From Glomus cerebriforme (taxonomy: Eukaryota > Glomeromycota > Glomeromycetes > Glomerales > Glomeraceae): 25,176 nucleotides of DNA. Shown here piece after piece: positions 1 to 9,530 of this stretch (position 1 is the stretch's first letter; the number at the start of each line of letters is the position of its first letter). The notes below the pieces were generated by a model, which did not search any database, had not been told where the DNA came from, and worked only from the letters and a program-made list of their open reading frames with translations. The position numbers and the translations under genes are program-made. Location of the stretch: contig QKYT01000019.1 in the NCBI GenBank assembly GCA_003550305.1, positions 403,108 to 428,283 on the forward strand. Direction: 5' to 3'.

Positions 1-385
1 TTACCGAAAAATTTTAATAATTAGAAGAAACTCTAATAACTGCATTTATAAAGAAACTCTAAGAAATAAAAGTAATCATGGCCCTGAATTTTTATTTTGC
101 GTCCATTTTATCGGCTACACTTTCCATATCAATGCCATTCAGGAGGTCATATAAACCAACAGGTCCTTGGACTGGACCATCATATACGCCATTGCCACCA
201 ACCAGACTCTGCTGATTCATATCCTATTGTCGAAAGAAAAACTGATTCATGATTCACAAGACACCCACTGAATCATACTAATGTGCTCGCTGTGTGCTGA
301 ATTTTTAAAAAGTTTATTTGATAAATTAATTTTTCTTTTCATAACTTAATACATGCACATAATTTAAAATTTTATTAAATTATTT
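1..385. repeat. Dispersed repeat, left copy (inverted relative to 18851-19230)
   Basis: This segment matches the reverse complement of 18851-19230 almost base for base. Small indels separate the copies, for example near 95 and around 165-185, where this copy has about 15 extra bases. Similarity is lost on the inner side just after the run attaaattattt, and the left side is cut by the window edge. A frame reading inward from base 1 (YRKILIIRRNSNN...) is shared with the partner but is shifted by a one-base difference after NHG, so neither copy looks constrained as protein. Probably part of an unidentified transposable element. Confidence 0.75.
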
Positions 386-432
386 TCTGTTTCATTTAAT
401 ATTTATATTTAATATTGAACTAATTAATTATA

Positions 433-906
433 TACAAAAAATATTTAATTGAAAATAAGTCATATTGGATAGAACAACATTTTGGATTTACTCAACAAAT
501 TTATTCACAATCTAATAATTCATTGGAACTTCAAGAATTTTGTACAAATTTAATGGCTAAATCTCCTGAAAAAATTTTAAATCATTTGATTTTACTTCAC
601 TTTCTGAAAAATCTTTAATTTTACTTATTAAAAAAGATTATTTACAAATGAAAGAAGTTGAAGTTCAGGAACATGTATTAAAATGGGGTCTTGCACAAAA
701 TCCTACTCTCGTTGAGGATCCTAACACTTGGTCAGATGATGATTTCAAGATGATGAAAAGTTCTTTACAAAATTGTTACCTTTGATTAGATTTATTTTTG
801 TTTATCATCACCTAAAGAATTCTCATGAAAAGTTCATCCATATGAAAAACTCTTTGATGAAGAAAAATGAAACTTCAAAAAACTAATTTATAAATTATTC
901 AAATCT
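433..906 (+). pseudogene. BTB/BACK-domain protein relic
   Basis: Translated pieces resemble the BACK region and following linker of the BTB-BACK(-TLDc or Kelch) proteins that are abundant in Rhizophagus. The first piece (from 433) reads YKKYLIEN, then EQHFGFTQQIYSQSNNSLEL, then NLMAKSPEKI. A one-base loss near 573 shifts the frame into FTSLSEKSLILLIKKDYLQ, MKEVEVQEHVLKWGLAQNP and TWSDDDFKMMKSSLQN. Near 778 the frame breaks again before PLIRF, and later pieces (KEFS, KVHPYEKLFDEEK, NFKKLIYKLF) carry in-frame TGA codons. The N-terminal BTB domain and any TLDc domain are missing. With at least two frameshifts and two stops this cannot make a functional protein. The family call rests on motif recognition, not a search. 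Confidence 0.7.
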
Positions 907-2403
907 TAATTCACAACTCGCCAAAAACAGAAAGAAAATGCATAATGCCGATTGGTGATTTGATATAATTATTGCCATTTTCAAAATGGTTGATTTTGAG
1001 ATAATAACAAAAAAAAACGCACAACACAAGATTATGATCACGTGTGTAATACAAGATCTATTCAATAAAAATGAAAATGCTAATCATGATTTAAAAAAAA
1101 ATCAAAATTTATCGTGTTCTTTAAACTTTAAAGAAGAATAAATAAAAATGGCAATTCCTTATGAAAGACAATATGCTATTAGCGCTTGTTTTTTGTGCTA
1201 ACGATGTTTATATTGTGATAACAACTTGTCTTTTATTACATTGTTAATGTGATCTAAATAAAAAACTACTTTAAAAAATACAAAAAAAAGAAAAAAGAAA
1301 TCTTTATTCTCAAGTCTATAATCCACAAACAAAAATATAATTTATAATAAACTACAACTTGAAAATTATAATATTAATTTTTCTCAAATTTAATTTTTCT
1401 TTTTGTTTTATATGCCATAATATTATGACAAAAAATCATCACATCTACTTTATTAAAAAACCCTAGATAGAAAACTATTAACAAAATCAATAAATAAATC
1501 AAAGTCTTTAGATGAATCCAATTCCTTAGTTATAACAGAAGAATTTATGAAGTATTATCAGATAATTAAAAACTAATAATATGAATAAAAAAGAAATATC
1601 AGAAGAAGAATCAAATAAAGATAATAGCATGGAAGAACCATTTGAAGATACAGATAAAGAACTGGATAACCAAAACCACGGATTCACCTGAAATGACATG
1701 TAACCTTGATAATATGGTATGCCATTTTAAATGTCAAAAATTTTTATGGATAAATTATTCAATTTCTCAGTGTCAGTGTCATTTATTTATTAGTAACATC
1801 ATTAAAAAAAAAGACTGATAAATTACGATCAAACAAGATACTCTATATACTGTAGTTCTTCAATTAGTATTGTTAGAAGTTGCAAAAATATAAATAAACG
1901 AGATGTCATTGTCCTACCCAAAGCAATCACCTCTTCTTGTTCTTCAATAGGATTGAAACTTGTGCTTGAATTTATAATTAAGGTTAAAATGTTATGAACT
2001 CTAAAATTTCTTATTTATTAAAAATTTTTTAGAAATAAGTAGAAATTCACCATTAATCCAATGAGAAAAGAAAAAATTTTGTATAAAGTTTGTATAAGTT
2101 AGCTTTATTTTGTAATAAATATTTAAAAGTAACTAACAATGTATTTATTATCTGAAAAATATTTAAACTTATATTTGACAAAATATATATTCCTTTTTGT
2201 TATAGAATCATATTGAAAAAGTGGGATTAAAAAATTATAATCGTAAATAATTTTACAATTACCAGAAAATAATTATCGTTAAAAATCACACAATCATTTT
2301 TTAATCATATTATAATTGGAAACTTACAATCCTTATTATTATAATATCGAAGTAATGAAAAAAGACAGTTTAAATCAGAGATTTATTACATCTCACATAT
2401 AAT
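907..2403. other. Intergenic, no gene recognised
   Basis: AT-rich sequence with many stops on both strands. The only frames with coding-like composition are tiny. One at 1034-1141 gives 35 residues. One at 1581-1691 gives 36 residues, strongly acidic (EISEEESNKDNSMEEPFEDT then DKELDN). Neither has a recognisable domain, so neither is called as a gene. A CACGTG palindrome lies at 1039-1044. Confidence 0.5.
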
Positions 2404-2490
2404 TAATTTTTTTTTTCGATCTATTTTTAGCACATTTATCTCCTTTTTCGGCAGATTTTTTTGTACCAATAAATTGCTTGATTAATATCT
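2404..2490 (-). pseudogene. Out-of-frame last Sel1 repeat of the 2491-3297 gene
   Basis: Directly after the stop of the minus-strand SLR gene, the sequence still encodes the final Sel1 repeat seen in the paralogues, but in shifted frames. The paralogue at 15465-15540 reads GNGIKKDINKAIYWYKKSAE. Here about 8 bases are missing after GGAAAT. The next piece reads KDINQAIYWYKK, then one extra A in an A-run shifts the frame to SAEKGDKCAKNRSKKK. The stop that ends the upstream frame is therefore a product of the deletion, and the protein has lost about 30 residues. Confidence 0.75.
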
Positions 2491-3297
2491 TTAATTTCCA
2501 TGTTCATACATTAAAGTAAGATAATATTGAGCATAATTATTTCCCAAATTTGATGACTTTTGATATAATTCAAAAGCTTTTTTCTTATTAACATCAGTAC
2601 CAATTCCGTAATAATAACAATGTCCTAAGTTATACATTCCAAATGAATTTCCTAAATCTACTGCCTTTTTATATAATTCGAATGCTTTATTCTTATTAAT
2701 ACCAATACCAATTCCTTCTTTATAACAATATCCTAAATTATAAAATGCGCATGAGTTTCCTAAATCTGCTGCTTTTTGATATAATTCAAAAGCTTTTTGT
2801 CTATTAACATTAGTCCCAATTCCATTATGATAACAATATCCTAAGTCATTTATTCCTTGCGAATTTCCTAAATCTGCTACTTTTTGATATAATTCAAAAG
2901 CTTTATTATAATTCTCAATATCTCTTTCATGTACATATGTATAAGCAAGTTCATATTGAGCTACTCTATTTTCTAACTCTGTTGCTTTTTGATATAATTC
3001 AATTGCCTTTTGTTTATTAACATTAGTACCAATTCCATAATAATTAAAATATCCAAATAAATAAATAGAATTTGAATTATTTTGATTATTTAAAAGCCAG
3101 TTGTAGATTTCTTGAATATTTATCTTATAATTATTAATATAATTAAAAACATATTGCTTTAATACATATTCTTCTTTTCCTTTATTTATCTCCTTAAAAT
3201 AAAGATTAACTAAATCATCAATTAAAGTACTTAAATCTTCTTCAAATATGATTTCATTAATATTTTGAGTTGTAGGTTCTATTTCTTTCGTATTCAT
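2491..3297 (-). CDS. Sel1-like repeat protein, kinase-less, C-terminally truncated
   Basis: A 268-residue protein. Residues 1-75 form the same hinge found in the other SLR genes here: EIEPTTQN, then IFEEDLSTLIDDLVNLYFKE, then a QEIYNWLLNNQN motif. From about residue 75 there are Sel1-like repeats with a 36-residue period, recognisable by LGYCYHNGIGTNVNRQKAFE and ELYQKAADLGN. SLRs are antiparallel helix pairs related to TPRs and act as protein-protein scaffolds; the partner is not visible. There is no signal peptide or membrane segment, so it is probably cytosolic. The ATG at 3297 is preceded by an in-frame TGA, which fixes the start unless an upstream exon exists. The C-terminus ends abruptly at MYEHGN because of a deletion that pushed the last repeat out of frame. 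Transcribed away from the kinase relic at 3885. Confidence 0.8.
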   Translation of the reverse strand: MNTKEIEPTTQNINEIIFEEDLSTLIDDLVNLYFKEINKGKEEYVLKQYVFNYINNYKINIQEIYNWLLNNQNNSNSIYLFGYFNYYGIGTNVNKQKAIELYQKATELENRVAQYELAYTYVHERDIENYNKAFELYQKVADLGNSQGINDLGYCYHNGIGTNVNRQKAFELYQKAADLGNSCAFYNLGYCYKEGIGIGINKNKAFELYKKAVDLGNSFGMYNLGHCYYYGIGTDVNKKKAFELYQKSSNLGNNYAQYYLTLMYEHGN

Positions 3298-3884
3298 TTT
3301 TCAATTTTTTAAATAATTTTTCATGAAATGAAATGAATTAATATCTGTATCAATTTATTTATTTAATGATTGAGAATCCAATTTGTAATTATTATTGTAA
3401 TATTTATTCGTTGCTTGAATAACAGACGTTTTGAACAATAGTACAATAATTCTGATACGGGAAAAGTAAAAAAATTTTTTATTAACATAAATAAATTCAA
3501 AATATATGTTTATTTTATTGCAGATCATTGCGTTCAACGAATATGCAGTGTAAATATACTCTGGACACAGTTTCATATTAGAGTCTAAGCCACGAGCCGT
3601 AGCCGGTGATACAGTGTGTTTTATGTAATAATAAGTTTAGGAATTTTTTTTAACTGTAATCAATGTAAAAATTGTTCAGACGGTAATACAGTATAGAATA
3701 TATCTAAACTCAATGCTTCACTGTTTATATCTTCATAAGCACAGCAACATGAAAATCACTATATGTGTCACATTTTTTTTTTTTTTGATTGACACATTGG
3801 CTGGATAAAAAAAAACGATCCATTTTTTTTTCTTGATAAATAATAACTTCGAATTTGTTTCCTAAATTGAATAAAAAATACGTT
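3298..3884. other. Intergenic between SLR gene and kinase relic
   Basis: No gene is supported. The short frames on the minus strand (3355-3576, 3725-3907) are low-complexity translations of A/T runs. The region would hold the 5' flank of the minus-strand SLR gene and of the plus-strand kinase relic, which diverge from each other. No clear TATA element was found for the SLR gene. Confidence 0.5.
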
Positions 3885-4335
3885 GCGTAAAAATTAAAAT
3901 TCCACAATACTAACGGTAGGAAATTTTTTTTTACTCAAAAATTTTCAAATAATGCCGAACTTAAAGTTACTAATAATTCATATGAAGGATTGAAAACGCT
4001 ATTTCTAATCAACTTATTAAAACATAATGTTATTTAAAGATTTTTATGACTTTACGAAATTAGTTCCGGAGATTTCGGAATAGTTTATCGTGCAATAACA
4101 CTATACGTACAGTTAATAATACATATTTAAAGATATATACTTTTTTTAATTTATATTAACTTCGATTTCGATAATGTTATGATGTCATTTCTAATTTGGG
4201 TAGATATGTTTAAATAATGATATTTTATAAAAAAAAATTAAATATAATTTATTAACTTTGCTTTTCTCTTTTAAAAGAAGTAAAAGGGAAAATATTGGTT
4301 GGTATTGGAATAATTACATGCTAATGTAATTCAAG
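3885..4335 (+). pseudogene. TKL-type kinase relic: promoter-proximal DNA, exon 1 part, intron 2
   Basis: The segment is collinear with the start of the intact kinase gene at 6478. It begins with the shared leader gcgtaaaaattaaaattcca, continues with SNNAELKVTNN (start codon lost), and has a glycine-loop piece reading SSGDFGIVYRA near 4064-4095. The second half of exon 1, including the ATP-binding lysine, is missing. The end of exon 2, intron 2 with its T-rich 3' end and AG, and the start of exon 3 (attggttggtattggaat, about 4293-4310) follow in order. Similarity fades by about 4335. With no start, an in-frame stop after the first third of exon 1 and an internal deletion, the copy is dead. The retained intron shows it arose by DNA duplication, not retroposition. 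Confidence 0.85.
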
Positions 4336-4532
4336 CGAAAGCCTATTTCATAAACACCAATTTTTTTTCAAAGTAATAATCTCAAATCCACTTCATTCTG
4401 AGAATCATCACTAGAAGCATATATTCTATATTACTTCAACCTCGACCTCGACCTTTTCACGACCTCATATTAATGTTCAACAAGAAGGGGGAATCAAAAA
4501 GTAGTTAACGTGATAAAGGAGAAGAAAAAAGA

Positions 4533-6477
4533 TAGGGTCGATTGTAATGAAAAAAAAATGCTTTCATAGTCATTTATGAAAAAAAAGATATGAAGTGAAA
4601 AAAAAAATATTTGAATGATTCATCGTCGATATAAAGTCGTATAATTCGATAAATCATCAAGGGAATTGGTTGTCAAATATTGGCTTTTCATTCAATATTT
4701 AAATACACTTTCTTCTAAAAATCTTCTTGTAGATAATAATATTTGTTGATAAATTAAAATTAGGTAGACATGCTAGTGGTGAAGTGAACATGAAACTTTG
4801 CCAAAATTATTTTTTTTTGTAAATAAAAAAATAATAAAATATAGAAAAAAGTTTTTTTTTTAAAATTATTTAGTTTATATAACGTATTTTATAAAATAGA
4901 ATACATTTGATGATACGAGAAAGAATTTTTTTACGTCAGTAAAGTTTATTTTTTCTAATCACATTTTGAAATAAGAGATTCTCGTGTCAGTTTTTTGAAA
5001 AAATATTTATCACGTGATTTTAAGTATGATTTACGTACTGTATATAAAAAAAAAGCCGGCCAGGTCATTTTAAAAATTTTCATGTCATGAATCTAAAAAT
5101 TTTATTTTTGAATTAAAAGAATAGCAAAAAACGTACGGAAATTAATATGGAAGAAAAGGAACAAAGAAATCATAGAAAAAAGGAAATCAAATAATATAGG
5201 AAATATATCAAATGAGGAAAAAATAAAAATAATTATAAAAAACTTAAAATAAATCAAATAGTAGAAAGATGGAAAGGCGCATTAATAGAATAGACGACAT
5301 AAATATTATTAGGAAATATACATAGGATAGACAGGATATTAATTATGTAATTACATAATTAGTAGAAATTATTCTTATATAATTGTATAAAGATATATAA
5401 TAAATAAATAAATAAAAACAAAATTTTATTTTTGCCCGCCTAAACCTAATTTTTAAATTCTCTGAGTGAGCGAATTCTGATATCAAAATTTTTATATCTG
5501 TAAACCGATTTCAAAAAAAAAGATTATCACGAATCTAGCCTTTTAGGTTCTTTCTTCACATGACAATCAGCGATATCAAAATATCTTTGCTTAAAAGTAT
5601 TCCCATTCATCTGCTAAAATGATTTAAATGATTTATAGATGTTTTTGGTGCGATTTACATTAACTATTGTCCATTATGCATTTCCATTCATTGCTTTTAA
5701 TTTTTATTGTACCAAAAACAATATTCTATCAACAAATGTATTTATATATACAGTTATATATACACTTAATTAAAAAAAATTATTGGTCATTAAATTATTA
5801 GACCAAATCTAGTAATTTGTTTAGTAATTTTTGGTGAGTTCATGGGAAAAGCTTTAACTAATATTTATATTTAAATATTTATAGTAAAGATTTTTTTTTA
5901 AAAAAAATTCCCAGTTTGTTAATAAATTGCAAAAAAATTATTTTTTATAATTGACTGATTTGGCAATCAATGATGGTTCATGCAAATGGATTTTCACAAC
6001 AGAATTATAGATGCTTATCGTAAATATTGAAATATTGAAAGAATTTAAACAAACGTGCTTAAATTATTTATATATTTTTAAAGCACAAATTGAAGCAATT
6101 GCAACTAAAGCTTATTTAATCTTAATTTTTTTTTTCCTTTTTAATTTTATTTCAGCGATATTTAAAATTGTTGGCGCAGCAACTTGAAAAATTATTATAC
6201 GTGCTATTATTATTTTTTTTTTAATTTAATTGATTGAAACTACATTACACAGACCTATTTTAGTTGAATTAAATATCTTGCATTATGGCGTAAAAATTAA
6301 ATATCACAAATTTTCAAAAAAAGCTAAAAATGAAACAAGTTTATACTTGGTAACACACCATCCATTTGGTGAAACCAGCCCTACTTATAAATAAACAAAA
6401 AATTTTTTTTTTTTAAAAAAAATAGCGTAAAAATTAAGTTTCACAGTAAAAATTTTCCCGTACTCAAGTACTCAACA
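4533..6477. repeat. Upstream flank of kinase gene 1, duplicated at 22321-24784
   Basis: Blocks of this segment recur in the same order upstream of the second kinase gene. Examples: the agggtcgattgtaatg block at 4535 (partner 22325); the tattttataaaatagaatac block near 4885 (partner 22548); ctagccttttagg near 5537 (partner 22638); gatgtttttggtgcgatttaca at 5638 (partner 22749); and the final 100 bases before the ATG, which are nearly identical. Differences are indels: this copy has about 470 extra bases (roughly 4985-5455) ending in TAAA-type repeats. The other copy has a MITE at 22923 and another insertion near 23440-24220. No independent gene is visible inside. A CACGTG lies at 5011-5016. 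Confidence 0.8.
6386..6393 (+). promoter_or_regulatory. TATA box of kinase-SLR gene 1
   Basis: TATAAATA lies 85 bases before the ATG at 6478, inside the motif ccagccctacttataaataa, which is conserved at the same distance before kinase gene 2 (24692-24699). Conservation between the duplicated copies extends from about 6360 to the ATG. The transcription start itself cannot be placed. Confidence 0.55.
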
Positions 6478-8739
6478 ATGTCTGATAACGCCGAATTAAA
6501 AGTTACCAATGAGGGGATTAACTGGATTAAAAATGCTATTTCTAATCAACTCATTAAACATTACGCATTTGAAAATTTTTATAATCTTACTGAAATTGGT
6601 TCTGGAGGCTTCGGAATAGTTTATCGTGCAAATTTGGAAAATGCCCATAAATATTTCGCATTAAAATCTTTTATTAATTTCAATGACGCCGTAGTTAAAG
6701 AAATTATTCGTGAGGTAATTATAACATAATGCAGATTTCATGAAATATATATTTTTTAATTTAAAAATCTATTTATTATTTAGATTAAACTTCAGCGTGA
6801 AGTCGATCATCATGATAATGTTATTAGATTTTATGGTGTCACTACTAAATTGGGTATGATACGTTTAAATATGATATTTTATGAAAAAAATTAATTAATT
6901 ACAATAATAATTAACTTTGACTTTTTTTTTTTCTTTTAAAAGAAAATCAAAAGAAAAAATATTGGTTGGTATTGGAATATGCTGATAATGGTAATCTCCG
7001 AAATTATTTGAAAGAAAATTTTGATAACCTTACCTGGAACGATAAATTTACTCTTGCATTTCAACTTGCTCATGCTGTATTATGTTTGCATAATGAAGGA
7101 ATCGTTCATCGTGATTTGGTAAATTCATTTATATGTTATTTTATGAGTATTTTGAATATTATATTTTAATTAAATTTAATTGTTTTATTTATTACACTTA
7201 ATAACAGCATTCCAATAATATATTAGTTCATCAAAAGACAATCAAATTGGCTGATTGCGGTTTATCAAAACGGATTGATGAATCATCCAACTCTCAAAAA
7301 AACATCTTTGGATTGGTTCCTTATGTTGAACCAAAAATATTTAATCGAAAAAGAGATAGTAACAACCAGTTACAAATTTATTCATTAAATAAAAAGAGTG
7401 ATGTTTACAGTATTGGTGTACTCTTGTGGGAAATATCTAGTGGTCGACCACCTTTTTGTAATGAACCATATGATATTGGTTTGGCTATAGAAATTTTACA
7501 AGGTCTTAGAGAAACACCTATTACTAATACATCCAAAGATTATATAAAGATTTATACTGGTAATTATAATTTTAACTTTTGATTTATGACTAATATTGAT
7601 TTATTAAATTTTTTTTTTTTTTTTTTTTTTTTTTTGCTTTTGTAGATTGTTGGAATGGTGAACCGGAGGATCGTCCAACTATCAATCAGGTAGTTAACGA
7701 ATTAAAAATGATCATTATAAAAGAAAATATCATTATAAAAGATTTTCATCTTTATAATTGTAATAAGAATATCCAATCATCAAGTAATAAATTTGAGAAT
7801 AATTTTAATATAATAGTTGATGAAATAATTAATAATTTTGAGAAATGTTATTTTCTAAATGGAAAACAAGAGATTCTTAATTATTTAAATAATCATCATA
7901 TAACCTTACAAGAAATTAATAAATTTTTATTGAATAATCAAAATGATTCAAATTCTATTGTTTTACTTGGAATATTTAATGAATTAGGAATTGGAACTGA
8001 GATCAATAAACAAAAAGCATTTGAATTATATCAAAAGGCTGCAGATTTAGGAAACGTAATTGGATTATATAATTTAGGATATTGTTATAAACATGGAATT
8101 GGAACCAGTGTTAATGTACAAAAAGCATTTGAATTATGTCAAAAATCTGCAGATTTAGGAAATTCATTAGGAATAATTTTACTAGCAGAATATTATAAAG
8201 GTGGAATTGGAACCAGTGTTGATAAACAAAAGGCATTTGAATTATATCAAAAGTCTGTAGACTTAGGAAATACATTTGGAATATATGAATTAGGAAATTG
8301 TTATAAAGATGGAATTGGAACCAGTGTTGATAAACAAAAGGCATTTGAATTATCTCAAAAGGCTGCAGATTTAGGAAATACGCTTGGAATAGTTGCCCTA
8401 GGAGATTGTTATAAAGATGGAATTGGAACCAATGTTGATAAACAAAAAACATTTGAATTATATCAAAAGGCTGCAGATTTAGGAAATACATTTGGAATGA
8501 TTACCCTAGGAGATTGTTATAAAGATGGAATTGGAACCAGTATTGATAAACAAAAGGCATTTGAATTATATCAAAAGTCTGTAGACTTAGGAAATACATT
8601 TGGAATAGATCATTTAGGAGATTGTTATAAATATGGAATTGGAACTAGTGTTGATGAACAAAAAGCATTTGAATTATCTCAAAAGAGTGTAGGCATTAAT
8701 ATTGGAATAATTGCTCTAGTACGAATATTTTGGAACTAG
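6478..8739 (+). CDS. TKL-type protein kinase fused to Sel1-like repeats (five exons)
   Basis: Proposed exons are 6478-6714, 6784-6853, 6943-7118, 7208-7559 and 7646-8739. Every intron is GT...AG, the phases agree, and the sum is 1929 bases (642 residues plus stop). Kinase domain, about residues 35-299: glycine loop IGSGGFGIVYRA (40-51), ATP lysine in FALKSF (K63), alpha-C glutamate in QREVDHHDN (E85), hinge LVLEYADNGNL (111-121), catalytic HRDLHSNNIL (158-167; D160, N165), metal-binding ADCG (176-179), a DVYSIGVLLWE helix and a DRPTINQVVNEL end. The usual DFG is DCG. Residues 300-380 are a Lys/Asn-rich hinge ending in LQEINKFLLNNQN. Seven 36-residue Sel1 repeats follow (about 380-632). The last breaks into GIIALVRIFWN and a stop; out-of-frame repeat remnants continue to 9018, so the C-terminus is shortened. 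Likely a cytosolic Ser/Thr kinase with its own scaffold. Substrate unknown. Splicing is inferred. Confidence 0.85.
7987..8690 (+). repeat. 108-bp tandem repeat encoding the SLR array
   Basis: The motif ggaattggaac recurs at 7987, 8095, 8203, 8311, 8419, 8527 and 8635, an exact 108-bp spacing (36 codons) with no indel across seven units. Units from 8203 on are very similar at DNA level, sharing long stretches such as gataaacaaaaggcatttga. The period breaks after the seventh unit. Such an array is prone to unequal crossing-over and to assembly collapse. Confidence 0.9.
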
Positions 8740-9018
8740 TGTTAATAAACAAAAAGCATTTGAATTATATCAAAAGGTTGTATATTTAGAATTTAGGATA
8801 TGTATCTGGAATTTTTAATTGATAATGTTATGATTGTTATGAAAATGAAATTAGGACCAGCATTGATAGACAAAAAGCATTTGAAAGACTGCAAATTTAA
8901 GAAATAATTTAGATTAATACAACCTTGCTTTAATATATGAAAATAGAAATGACATCAAAAAAGATAATAATCAAGTGCTGAACAAGGAAATAAATCTGCT
9001 CAATGTAAATTATATGTA
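8740..9018 (+). pseudogene. Decayed Sel1 repeats 3' of the kinase-SLR gene
   Basis: Past the stop at 8737-8739, pieces of further Sel1 repeats appear in changing frames. They include FGTSVNKQKAFELYQK (from about 8720, overlapping the stop), then RTSIDRQKAFE (about 8853-8885), then ALIYENRNDIKKDNNQ (about 8930-8975). The last matches the final repeat of the 11629 gene (ALIYENGDGIKKDKNQ). The following bases match that gene's end and 3' flank. The ancestral fusion thus had two or three more repeats, lost through several indels. Confidence 0.75.
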
Positions 9019-9024
9019 AATAAA
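9019..9024 (+). promoter_or_regulatory. Poly(A) signal, kinase-SLR gene 1
   Basis: AATAAA sits in a 3' flank conserved with the paralogue, which has AATAAA at 12637-12642 at the same aligned place. It lies about 280 bases past the present stop but just past the decayed ancestral C-terminus, as expected if the stop moved upstream later. Confidence 0.45.
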
Positions 9025-9083
9025 CAGAAAAAAGTTTTTTATCTTACTTAATAGATTATAACTTTATTATAAGAATTAGTATT

Positions 9084-9166
9084 ATTTATTTCATGGGGAG
9101 TTGGGATTAATAGGGTTTTTTTCCCAAAGGGAAAAAAACCATGGTATTCCCTCCCATGAAATAAAT
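9084..9166. mobile_element. Foldback hairpin element, 83 bp
   Basis: The ends are a perfect 14-bp inverted repeat, ATTTATTTCATGGG (9084-9097) against CCCATGAAATAAAT (9153-9166). The centre is a perfect 12-bp stem, GGTTTTTTTCCC (9114-9125) against GGGAAAAAAACC (9129-9140), with an AAA loop. Between them the arms pair imperfectly. Copy B of the surrounding duplication lacks it. No clear target-site duplication was identified, so it may be one end of a larger insert reaching to about 9530. Confidence 0.65.
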
Positions 9167-9530
9167 GGGTAATCCCCAGGAGCGTGACACTCATTTAATA
9201 TACACGTGATAAACTATTTTAACTATTAATATTACTTTTAAACATGATTAATATTTTATAATAGCAATTCTGTCTTTAGATAATAACAAAATTTGTATTT
9301 AATTAATACTTGAATAATAATTTCGTTTTTAACAGTAATACAAGTAAAAAATACAAATTATTACATTATTATATGAAATTTAAACAGTACTTATAAAAAT
9401 TAGAAATTTCCCGGCTATCAATATGAGACCAGGAAATAAGTAAACAAAGATTCCCGGTCACCTATAAACATAGTTAATCACATGCAAAAAATTAGACTGA
9501 AGGTAATCATGAGTGACACTTAGTGCAACA
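9167..9530. other. Copy-A-specific block, unidentified insert
   Basis: This block has no counterpart in copy B, where homology jumps from about 12690 to about 12725. An imperfect inverted pair is visible: gtgacactcat near 9184 against atgagtgacac near 9508 (10 of 11 when reverse-complemented). A CACGTG occurs at 9203-9208. No coding frame is credible. It may be an old transposon joined to the hairpin. Confidence 0.4.

Noticed and set aside
8111..8491. 126-residue minus-strand frame opposite the SLR array
   Set aside because: The 108-bp period keeps the antisense frame open unit after unit; the translation is a periodic shadow (FEIIQMPFVYQHWFQFH repeated). The same holds for 12209-12466.
7987..8690. 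CRISPR-like array
   Set aside because: The 108-bp units are contiguous coding repeats without spacers, in a eukaryotic intron-containing gene.
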